Of a DNA stretch of 6,782 bases, positions 1-5,709 are shown piece after piece; position 1 is the stretch's first letter, and every line of letters starts with the position of its first letter. Source of the stretch: Bacteroides_E sp964522975 (GTDB taxonomy: Bacteria > Bacteroidota > Bacteroidia > Bacteroidales > Bacteroidaceae); contig CAZFXK010000119.1 in the NCBI GenBank assembly GCA_964522975.1, positions 1 to 6,782 on the forward strand. The letters run 5' to 3'. Made by a program: the position numbers and the translations under genes. Under the pieces are notes generated by a model. It saw nothing but the letters and a program-made list of their open reading frames with translations. It had not been told where the DNA came from and ran no database searches.

Positions 1-16
1 AAAAATTCATATTATA

Positions 17-238
17 TCAATACTCATCTTCATTAAAGAAAAAGTCTTCCTTACTTGGATAATCCGGCCAAATATCTTCAATAGTTTCATATACTTCTCC
101 CTCATCTTCAATCATTTGAAGATTTTCAATGACTTCCATTGGTGCACCTGAACGCATTGCATAATCAATTAATTCATCCTTAGTTGCTGGCCAAGGAGCA
201 TCTTCAAGCTTTGAAGCTAACTCTAATGTCCAATACAT
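17..238 (-). CDS. DUF2795 family small acidic protein, function unknown
   Basis: This 73-residue protein matches from memory the DUF2795 family protein that is widespread in Bacteroidales. No biochemical role is known to me. It opens with MYWTLELASKLEDAPWPATKDELIDYA-type sequence: a short predicted helix, then a segment (about residues 13-45) resembling the small helical DUF2795 fold, then a very acidic C-terminal half (about 45-73) rich in Glu and Asp that ends NEDEY. There is no signal peptide, membrane segment or cysteine, so it is probably cytosolic. The ATG at 238 is the only plausible start and gives the usual family length. It lies 58 bases downstream of the cobalamin adenosyltransferase gene on the same strand but has its own strong-looking promoter (277-306), so it is probably transcribed independently, with possible read-through from the operon because no terminator hairpin is visible between them. 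Family assignment is fairly sure; function is unknown. Confidence 0.88.
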   Translation of the reverse strand: MYWTLELASKLEDAPWPATKDELIDYAMRSGAPMEVIENLQMIEDEGEVYETIEDIWPDYPSKEDFFFNEDEY

Positions 239-276
239 AATTTTCTAATTTATTGTGTTAAACTTTTTTTCTTTCG

Positions 277-306
277 CAAAAATAGAATATATTTTATCAT
301 ATCCAA
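277..306 (-). promoter_or_regulatory. Bacteroidetes-type promoter for the DUF2795 gene
   Basis: Read on the minus strand, a TTG (-33 box, 304-306) is followed after exactly 19 bases by TATTTTTG (-7 box, 277-284), a full match to the TTG-N19-TAnnTTTG consensus of the Bacteroidetes primary sigma factor. Transcription would begin near 270-273, leaving a leader of roughly 30-35 bases before the ATG at 238. The -33 box lies inside the last codons of the upstream adenosyltransferase gene. The match is seen directly; activity is inferred. Confidence 0.7.
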
Positions 307-863
307 TTATTTTTCCATAATTGTTCATCAACTCCTTCTTCTGTATTTATTTTTCGAGACAAGACAAAAAGATAATCGGATAAACGATTTATATAAATTA
401 ATAAATCATCTATTGAAGGATATTCCTCTTGTATAGATACAATTTGACGTTCTGCTCTACGGCATACTGTTCTACAAACATGTGCTACGGCTGAAGCTGT
501 TATTCCACCAGGTATAACGAAGTTTTTTAACTTAGGCAAGTTTGCATCGATACTATCAATTGCTTTTTCTATTTTTCTTATTTCTTCATCAGTAATACCA
601 TGAGCTTTACTTGCTATATTTTCATTTTGAAAGTCTGTAGCTAAATAGGCACCTATAATAAAAAGTTCGTGCTGAATTTTAAGTATGAATAATTTATCTT
701 TCTCATTTTCTAATAAAGAAATTAACACACCCAAATTAGCATTTAATTCGTCAATTGTACCATAAGCCTCCAACCTGTCATCACATTTTGATACTCTTTT
801 ACCACCTATCAAAGATGTCTTACCAGTATCTCCTCCTTTTGTATAAACACAGCTTTTTGTCAT
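297..863 (-). CDS. PduO-type cob(I)alamin adenosyltransferase
   Basis: The enzyme transfers the 5'-deoxyadenosyl group of ATP to the cobalt of reduced corrinoid, making adenosylcobalamin (or the a,c-diamide precursor) in the cytosol. The 188-residue length is normal for the PduO/MMAB family. The N-terminal ATP-binding loop is intact (YTKGGDTGKTSL, residues 7-18), followed by DRLEAYGTIDELNANLG (29-45), the FVIPGG turn (115-120), R131 and CRRAER (134-139), which carry conserved ATP- and cobalamin-contacting residues, and NRLSDYLFVLSR (159-170). All family motifs are present, so it should be active. It is the last gene of the operon, 19 bases after the methyltransferase-like gene. In Bacteroidales the product would supply B12 coenzyme to methylmalonyl-CoA mutase in propionate formation, but no other B12 gene is in the window, so this partner is inference. 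The ATG at 863 fits the family start. It is not the unrelated CobA/BtuR or EutT type. Confidence 0.93.
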   Translation of the reverse strand: MTKSCVYTKGGDTGKTSLIGGKRVSKCDDRLEAYGTIDELNANLGVLISLLENEKDKLFILKIQHELFIIGAYLATDFQNENIASKAHGITDEEIRKIEKAIDSIDANLPKLKNFVIPGGITASAVAHVCRTVCRRAERQIVSIQEEYPSIDDLLIYINRLSDYLFVLSRKINTEEGVDEQLWKNNWI

Positions 864-882
864 TTTACTTATATTCTAATCA

Positions 883-1503
883 TCAAAAATTAACAATATA
901 ATGTTGTTTATTCATCTTCAAATCAAGGAAAACAAGACCAACATCATATAAGTCGAAAGTAATGCCTACCCTCTTATCCTCTTGAATATTTTTCCATAGA
1001 GTTTTCATTTTCTTAGAATAACCTACACCGGAAATAACTAACAATGAATTTGAATGGATAGTATTTAAAATACTATTTTTTAAGGTCTCAAAATCTTCTT
1101 CTAATGCTATATGATGAATAAAAACAAAATCAGCAAGAAAAGGTTCTTCTTTTTTTATAGAAAAGAGGGTTTCCTTGTATAAATACTGAATGTTTCTTTT
1201 GGCGAGTGTAACAGGAAACTCTAATGAGGGTTCAGATCCTACCTCTAAGAATTGTCTTGGCTGAAATCGGTTAACAAGACGAAATACTAACTTTAATACC
1301 TTACAGTCAAGCTTATTCTTTTTTTCTCCTGAGTCCGTTTTAAGATTTTCTATTTCAATATAACTGTAATAAGGAGAAGATTCATTTATAACTTCTGTAA
1401 TGAATCGGAAAGCAAAGGGAGAATGAACACCATATCCTTTGCGATAACGGAATCTTTTAATTTGATTTTTAATATATTTTATTCGCTGAACATACGTAGA
1501 CAT
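883..1503 (-). CDS. Degenerate class I methyltransferase-like protein, function unknown
   Basis: This 206-residue protein resembles a Bacteroidetes family usually annotated as SAM-dependent methyltransferase. It carries that family's N-terminal signature GYGVHSPFAF (residues 23-32) after a basic helix (7-22), and its usual C-terminal pattern (TFDLYDVGLVF, 182-192, then HYIVNF at the end). The Rossmann-like core is recognisable (FLEVG at 85-89, ADFVFIHH at 124-131, LLVISGV at 154-160), but the SAM-binding glycine-rich loop reads EVGSEPSLE instead of E-[IV]-G-T-x-x-G, and the usual FIDG acidic position is FIHH. Methyl transfer is therefore doubtful; a structural or regulatory role is possible. 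I chose the ATG at 1503, 12 bases after the permease stop, over an in-frame TTG at 1512 that would add three residues. It has no membrane segment or signal peptide. It sits late in the operon, between permease and adenosyltransferase, which gives no clear functional hint. Confidence 0.72.
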   Translation of the reverse strand: MSTYVQRIKYIKNQIKRFRYRKGYGVHSPFAFRFITEVINESSPYYSYIEIENLKTDSGEKKNKLDCKVLKLVFRLVNRFQPRQFLEVGSEPSLEFPVTLAKRNIQYLYKETLFSIKKEEPFLADFVFIHHIALEEDFETLKNSILNTIHSNSLLVISGVGYSKKMKTLWKNIQEDKRVGITFDLYDVGLVFLDLKMNKQHYIVNF

Positions 1504-1515
1504 GAGAATCAAAAT

Positions 1516-2748
1516 TTATCTTCTTAATAAACGTTTGGTGAAATATTTTACAGGATACCATGAAGCAATAAAGCCTATTACTATAACTGTTATCAGAATT
1601 AAAAAGATATCTGTAAAATGAACACTTACCGGATAGGCATTTAATACAAAGCTATTTCCCATTGTGTCGAATGATAATACTTCAAATTTTATTTGAATGA
1701 AACAGAGTAATAAACCAATTACAACACCAGATAAAGCTCCGGATAATGTAATTAAACGGCCTTCCATTAGAAATATGGCAGTAATTAAACGTGGACTAGC
1801 ACCTAAATTTTGTAAGGTTCGCACATCTTCTTTCTTGTCCAACATCAACATAGAAAGAGAACCAATGATATTGAAACTTGCTATGATCAGGATGAAAGTA
1901 AGAAACAGATAAGATATCAGTTTTTCTATTTCCATAATCTTAAATACATCTTCTTGCTGTTCCATCCGATTCTTAATAATGAAATCATCACCTAACTCAT
2001 TACGCAAATCTCTTATAACTCTATTAATGGACTTAGCATCTTGAACCTTTAATTCTAATGCAGATATTTCATGATTGTATTGAAATAAATTTCGAGCGAA
2101 GTTAAGGGAAGTCAGAATATATTGTCCATCGTATGGTTGCTGATTTACCTCAAAGACTGTACCACTTGAATAAAGGTACTCTGTATTAAAGGAAGTAGTG
2201 GGATTTGCCATGTTCACTCTTGATAAACGCTTAGGAGCATGCACATGAAGAGGATCAACAAATTTAACTCCTGTTCCCAAAACGGAAACTAATTCAACCC
2301 CCATAATGCCATACTGTACAATAGGATCTTCCAATATGAAATTTTGATTACCATAAAGCACACTATCAATGACATTTACCTTGTTAAATTGCTCATCAAC
2401 TCCTTTTATTATGGCAATTGTTTGTCGTCCTTTATACTCAACAATCGCCTTGTCTTCAAGACTTTTACTATAGGTAACAACAGATGGATGCTGATAAACA
2501 GAGAACAGTAAAGAATCACGTTCATCAAAAACCTTTCCTTTGCGACTAGTTATTTTGATGTCCGGATCAAAAGCTGTAAAAAAATGAGCTACCATATCTT
2601 GAAATCCGTTAAACACCGAAAGTGTACAGACTAAAGCTAAGGTAGCTAATGAAACTCCACATACGGAAATTCCTGATATAATGTTTATTGCATTATGCTT
2701 TTTTTTAGAAAAGAAATAACGCTTAGCTATATAAAAAGCAAGTTTCAC
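1516..2748 (-). CDS. FtsX-family ABC permease, LolC/LolE-like
   Basis: This 410-residue inner-membrane protein has the LolC/LolE/MacB-type layout. A cytoplasmic start (MKLAFYIAKRYFFSKKK) leads into membrane segment 1 (about 21-46, with NIISGISVCGVSLATLAL), then a large periplasmic MacB-PCD-like domain (about 50-270), then three C-terminal membrane segments (about 277-302, 322-352 and 379-398). The loop after segment 2, MLDKKEDVRTLQNLGAS (302-318), is the FtsX-family coupling helix that contacts an ABC ATPase. Family members release lipoproteins from the inner membrane to LolA or drive mechanotransmission. In Bacteroidetes the gene is usually annotated as ABC permease or LolE-like. No LolD-type ATPase lies in the window, so the partner must be encoded elsewhere. 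Translation starts at GTG 2748, overlapping the rbfA stop by four bases (GTGA), which implies translational coupling. The GTG is preferred because the N-terminus then aligns with the family. Substrate is uncertain. Confidence 0.87.
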   Translation of the reverse strand: MKLAFYIAKRYFFSKKKHNAINIISGISVCGVSLATLALVCTLSVFNGFQDMVAHFFTAFDPDIKITSRKGKVFDERDSLLFSVYQHPSVVTYSKSLEDKAIVEYKGRQTIAIIKGVDEQFNKVNVIDSVLYGNQNFILEDPIVQYGIMGVELVSVLGTGVKFVDPLHVHAPKRLSRVNMANPTTSFNTEYLYSSGTVFEVNQQPYDGQYILTSLNFARNLFQYNHEISALELKVQDAKSINRVIRDLRNELGDDFIIKNRMEQQEDVFKIMEIEKLISYLFLTFILIIASFNIIGSLSMLMLDKKEDVRTLQNLGASPRLITAIFLMEGRLITLSGALSGVVIGLLLCFIQIKFEVLSFDTMGNSFVLNAYPVSVHFTDIFLILITVIVIGFIASWYPVKYFTKRLLRR

Positions 2749-3077
2749 TTCAATAATGAGTCTATTTTTTCTAAATAATCTAATGAATCATCTAAGAAAA
2801 ACTTTAAATCCGGAATAATACGTAACTGATGACGTAAACGTTTACCTAAATCATACCGAATCGTTTTAACGTTTTCATTAATGTTAGCAATTATTTCTTC
2901 TCCTTTTCCGGAAGGAAAAATACTCAAATAAACATAAGCAATACTTAAATCGGAAGTTACACGTACAGCACTAACTGTTAGAATAACACCAGGCATTGAC
3001 TTTGCCTGTAATAAAAAAAGTTCACTTAACTCTTTCTGAATTAATCGGGATATTTTACTTTGCCTTGTAGATTCCAT
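2745..3077 (-). CDS. rbfA: 30S ribosome-binding factor A
   Basis: RbfA is a small cytosolic KH-like protein that binds the immature 30S subunit near helix 1 of 16S rRNA and helps late maturation, with importance in cold adaptation. The 110-residue protein has the family pattern: an N-terminal helix (RQSKISRLIQKELSELF, 5-21) leading into the beta strands VILTVSAVRVTSDLSIAYVYLSIF (31-54), then the hallmark IRYDLGKRLRHQLRIIPDLKFFLDDS (about 73-98) and a short terminal helix (DYLEKIDSLL). It lacks the longer basic tail of some homologues, as is normal for Bacteroidales. The ATG at 3077 follows the methyltransferase stop by four bases. Its stop overlaps the GTG of the downstream permease. The identification is firm. 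Confidence 0.95.
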   Translation of the reverse strand: MESTRQSKISRLIQKELSELFLLQAKSMPGVILTVSAVRVTSDLSIAYVYLSIFPSGKGEEIIANINENVKTIRYDLGKRLRHQLRIIPDLKFFLDDSLDYLEKIDSLLK

Positions 3078-3081
3078 TTTT

Positions 3082-3720
3082 CTATTTTTTTCGTATTAAA
3101 GTTAAACCATCACGTAGAGGTAATATAACCTTTTCTATTCTATTATCTTCAGCAACTAACTTATTAAAAGCTAATATACCTTGGGTTTGCTTATCATTAT
3201 TTTTAACTTCTTCAATTACATGACCATCCCAGAGTGTATTATCTACCAACATAAAGCCTCCTTGACGCAAATAAGCAAGTATTAATTCATAATAGTCTTG
3301 ATAGTTTCTTTTATTACCATCAATAAAAGCCATATCAAAGGTAACATTTAATTGAGGAATTAGGGTTAAAGCATCACCAATAATAAATTCAATTTTATCT
3401 GCGTAAGGTGATTGTTCTAACCAAGGACGCGTAAAATCTTCAATTTCATCGTTAATTTCAAAAGTATAAAGTTTACCTCCTTCTTGCAATCCTTCAGCTA
3501 AACATAAAGCAGAATAACCACTATATGTTCCTATCTCCACAATATTACGGGGCTGAATCATCTCAACAAACATTTTTAAAACTCTTCCTTGAAGATGTCC
3601 TGATGCCATGCGAGGACGTAAAAGCTTAACGTGAGTATCTCGGTATAACCTTTTAAGGTATTCACTTTCCTCATCAATATGTTGTAATATGTATTCCTCT
3701 ATTGAGAGAGATGGGCTCAT
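3082..3720 (-). CDS. Class I SAM-dependent O-methyltransferase (Methyltransf_3 type)
   Basis: The 212-residue protein belongs to the cation-dependent O-methyltransferase family (caffeoyl-CoA/catechol OMT-like, often annotated YrrM-like in bacteria). It shows SAM motif I VEIGTYSGYSAL (61-72), the acidic residue after the second strand (FEIN, E88), GDAL (115-118), and the metal-binding set D134 in FIDGNK (132-137) with D160 and N161 (LVDNTLW). It ends with the usual PLRDGLTLIRK (201-211). All catalytic and metal positions are present, so activity is expected. The substrate is unknown: bacterial members methylate small catechols or, in some cases, RNA (TrmR-type YrrM, which makes the methyl ester of uridine-5-oxyacetate in tRNA). 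That alternative would fit its place beside rbfA but is only inference. It lies four bases after pyk and four before rbfA, so it is probably translated from the same message. The ATG at 3720 is the best start. Confidence 0.9.
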   Translation of the reverse strand: MSPSLSIEEYILQHIDEESEYLKRLYRDTHVKLLRPRMASGHLQGRVLKMFVEMIQPRNIVEIGTYSGYSALCLAEGLQEGGKLYTFEINDEIEDFTRPWLEQSPYADKIEFIIGDALTLIPQLNVTFDMAFIDGNKRNYQDYYELILAYLRQGGFMLVDNTLWDGHVIEEVKNNDKQTQGILAFNKLVAEDNRIEKVILPLRDGLTLIRKK

Positions 3721-3724
3721 TGAA

Positions 3725-5188
3725 TTAGAGATAACGGTTTTTATTGGGTAATACTACTTCATCAGCATGTTTTAGTACATCTCCAACCACATTAATTTCC
3801 AAGAATGAAGTTTGAGTTCCGGCCTTTCCACTACTTAAATAACCTACACGATCGGTAAGTTTCAATACACCATCATTGATTAAACGTCTTAAAGCTGCAA
3901 AATAATATTCTTGACCATTCGCTAACTCCGGCATATAAATAGATTCAATACCATAAGAAAGAGCTAAATGACGCATTGTTTTCTCTTTATAACAAATAGC
4001 CAAAACAGGGTAATGACCTCTAAAGGCAGCTAAGTTTCTTGCGGTTCTACCACTATAACTATCAGTAATAATGGCTTTAAGACCTAATAAGGAAGTTGCT
4101 TTTACAGCTTGCTTAGACAAAAATGCAGTAACATCCGGATTATTAGGATCTAATGGAAGATCAATATCTTTATCTTCTAATTGGTCTTCTTCAGCTTGAG
4201 CAGCAACACTTGTCATCGTTTTTACCGCCTCAATGGGATAATTACCATAAGCCGTTTCTCCACTTAACATCAAAGCATCCGTCCTATAATATATAGCATT
4301 GGCAATATCAGTTACTTCAGCACGAGTAGGACGAGGATTCTGAATCATGGAATGCAGCATTTGAGTTGCTACTATTACCGGTTTTTTAGCGAACATACAC
4401 TCTCTAATTAACTTTCGCTGGATTCCGGGAATTCGTTCTTGCGGTATTTCAATACCCAAATCCCCACGAGCAATCATAACACCATCGGCAACTCCTAAAA
4501 TCTCATGGATATTATCTACACCCTCTTGGTTCTCAATCTTTGCAATAATTTGAATATCACTATTATGCTCATCTAAAATTGCACGTATAGCTAAAACGTC
4601 ATCTTTATTCCTCACAAAAGAGTGTGCAATGAAATCAATGTCTTTTTCAATAGCAAAAAGAATATTATTCTTATCTTTTTCTGTAATCGATGGAAGATTA
4701 ATCCGGACTCCAGGAATATTTACACTTTTACGACTTCCCAGCTTGGCACTATTTTTCACTTTACATACCAAATAATCTTCTTTCTTTTCAATGACAACAA
4801 GATCTAAATCGCCATCATCAATCAATATCTCTTCACCAACCTTTAAATCACGTACTAAATGAGAATAGGATACAGAGATAGCTTCTTTAGTTGATAATCT
4901 CTCAGGATCTGCGTATATCTTTACAGTTTCACCAATCTCAAACTTAAAGACTTCATTATCTTTATTTGCAGTTGTTCTTATTTCAGGACCTTTAGTATCC
5001 ATCAACAAAGCTATTCTATTAGATACCGTACGGACATTGTTTATTATTTGCTCAATACCATCTCCTACTGCATGAGCTGTATTAATTCTTACAACATTCA
5101 TTCCCGACTTAAACAGATTCTCTATAAAATCTACATCACAACGCTTATCCGAAATGGTAGCAACAATTTTTGTTTGTTTTAACAACAT
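3725..5188 (-). CDS. pyk: Pyruvate kinase
   Basis: Pyruvate kinase transfers phosphate from phosphoenolpyruvate to ADP, the final ATP-forming step of glycolysis in the cytosol. The 487 residues cover a complete enzyme: N-terminal barrel start (TKIVAT, 6-11), MDTKGPEIRT (63-72), the small B domain (about 72-165), the barrel continuing with catalytic AKIEN (K217, E219), the metal-binding ARGDLG (D243), VATQML (T275), MLSGETAYG (307-315), and the C-terminal regulatory domain (about 353-480). KGPEIR with Glu69 is the sequence type linked to potassium-dependent enzymes. The usual TIGPAS is TISDKR and the usual RxNFSHG is RINTAHA (34-40), replacing the serine that normally ligates potassium. I recall this variant as typical of Bacteroidales. 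It is the second gene of the operon, 11 bases after aroQ. The ATG at 5188 gives the family N-terminus. Confidence 0.96.
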   Translation of the reverse strand: MLLKQTKIVATISDKRCDVDFIENLFKSGMNVVRINTAHAVGDGIEQIINNVRTVSNRIALLMDTKGPEIRTTANKDNEVFKFEIGETVKIYADPERLSTKEAISVSYSHLVRDLKVGEEILIDDGDLDLVVIEKKEDYLVCKVKNSAKLGSRKSVNIPGVRINLPSITEKDKNNILFAIEKDIDFIAHSFVRNKDDVLAIRAILDEHNSDIQIIAKIENQEGVDNIHEILGVADGVMIARGDLGIEIPQERIPGIQRKLIRECMFAKKPVIVATQMLHSMIQNPRPTRAEVTDIANAIYYRTDALMLSGETAYGNYPIEAVKTMTSVAAQAEEDQLEDKDIDLPLDPNNPDVTAFLSKQAVKATSLLGLKAIITDSYSGRTARNLAAFRGHYPVLAICYKEKTMRHLALSYGIESIYMPELANGQEYYFAALRRLINDGVLKLTDRVGYLSSGKAGTQTSFLEINVVGDVLKHADEVVLPNKNRYL

Positions 5189-5199
5189 ATTTTTATCAA

Positions 5200-5625
5200 T
5201 TATTTATTTTGCAATAATAGAGACTCTAGCGCAAGGCGATAAGAATGCAATCCAAAACCACAAATCACCCCTTTACAAGCAGGTGCAATCATTGACTTAT
5301 GTCGATACTCTTCTCTTTGGTATACATTTGATATGTGTACTTCAACAACAGGTATAGGTATCGAACGTATTGCATCTTGCAAAGCAATGGAAGTATGAGT
5401 ATAAGCTCCTGCATTCAGTATAATTCCATCTGCACTAAATCCCACTTTTTGAATTCGATCAATAAGTTCACCTTCAATATTCGATTGAAATAATTCAAGG
5501 ACAACATTAGGATAACTTCTTTTAAGTGACGCAACATATTCCTCTACAGATATATCACCATAAATAGAAGGTTCCCTTGTTCCTATTAAGTTTAAGTTGG
5601 GTCCGTTTATTATTTCAATTTTCAT
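5200..5625 (-). CDS. aroQ: Type II 3-dehydroquinate dehydratase
   Basis: AroQ removes water from 3-dehydroquinate to give 3-dehydroshikimate, step three of the shikimate pathway to aromatic amino acids. The protein forms a dodecamer of flavodoxin-like subunits in the cytosol. At 141 residues it has the normal size and all active-site elements: INGPNLNLIGTREPSIYG (6-23) with R17 and the catalytic Y22, ILNAGAYTHTS (69-79) with N71 and general-acid H77, EVHISN (95-100) with H97, and R108 in EEYRH. It ends with the usual GFGLHSYRLAL helix. It is the first gene of the operon, led by a probable promoter at 5693-5700 with a leader of about 60 bases, and diverges from xerD. The ATG at 5625 matches the MKIxIINGPNLNL family start. 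No other aro gene is nearby. Confidence 0.96.
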   Translation of the reverse strand: MKIEIINGPNLNLIGTREPSIYGDISVEEYVASLKRSYPNVVLELFQSNIEGELIDRIQKVGFSADGIILNAGAYTHTSIALQDAIRSIPIPVVEVHISNVYQREEYRHKSMIAPACKGVICGFGLHSYRLALESLLLQNK

Positions 5626-5650
5626 AATCAGAATCTATGATTTTTTTATA

Positions 5651-5658
5651 TATATTTG
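5651..5658 (+). promoter_or_regulatory. Candidate -7 box for xerD
   Basis: TATATTTG is a full match to the Bacteroidetes -7 consensus TAnnTTTG, 51 bases before the xerD ATG. Transcription would begin near 5664, with a leader of about 45 bases. No TTG is found 19-21 bases upstream, so the -33 half is missing and the call is tentative. The site is AT-rich, where such a match could occur by chance. Confidence 0.4.
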
Positions 5659-5692
5659 TTTTAGAGTAAGATATATTGCCTCTAGAACTCTG

Positions 5693-5700
5693 CAAAGTTA
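5693..5700 (-). promoter_or_regulatory. Candidate -7 box for the aroQ operon
   Basis: On the minus strand, TAACTTTG followed by CAGAG matches TAnnTTTG and the TTTGC context common in Bacteroidales promoters. It would start transcription near 5687, about 60 bases before the aroQ ATG. The expected -33 region (about 5720) is in the first codons of xerD and has no TTG, so this half is not supported. The box overlaps an imperfect palindrome at 5681-5702. Confidence 0.5.
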
Positions 5701-5709
5701 GAAAAAGAA

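Larger units (their letters stand above)
297..5688 (-). other. Apparent seven-gene operon aroQ to cobalamin adenosyltransferase
   Basis: Seven genes on the minus strand follow each other with gaps of about 11 (aroQ-pyk), 4 (pyk-methyltransferase), 4 (methyltransferase-rbfA), a 4-base overlap (rbfA-permease), 12 (permease-methyltransferase-like) and 19 bases (to the adenosyltransferase). No terminator hairpin and no complete promoter is visible in any of these gaps. The probable transcription start is about 5687, just downstream of the TAACTTTG box. The first five genes are, from memory, a conserved order in Bacteroidales. Co-transcription is inferred from spacing alone. Confidence 0.65.

Noticed and set aside
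239..296. Terminator between the adenosyltransferase and DUF2795 genes
   Set aside because: No stable inverted repeat is visible in this 58-base gap; it contains an A-rich leader and the promoter -7 box instead.
1504..1512. TTG at 1512 as the start of the methyltransferase-like gene
   Set aside because: An ATG three codons downstream gives the expected N-terminus and a more usual start; no ribosome-binding site favours the TTG.
1697..1912. Plus-strand open frame of 71 codons
   Set aside because: It is antisense to the conserved coupling helix and membrane segments of the permease and has no recognisable protein features.
4622..4807. Plus-strand open frame of 61 codons
   Set aside because: It is antisense to pyruvate kinase catalytic-domain codons; the composition is low-complexity Phe, Ile and Asn as expected from AT-rich antisense.
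5154..5357. Plus-strand open frame of 67 codons across the pyk-aroQ junction
   Set aside because: It is antisense to two well-supported genes and no promoter box precedes it.
5626..5647. Short hairpin AATCA-N7-TGATT followed by a T run, as a terminator
   Set aside because: Five AT-rich pairs are too weak, and the site lies in front of both genes rather than after one.
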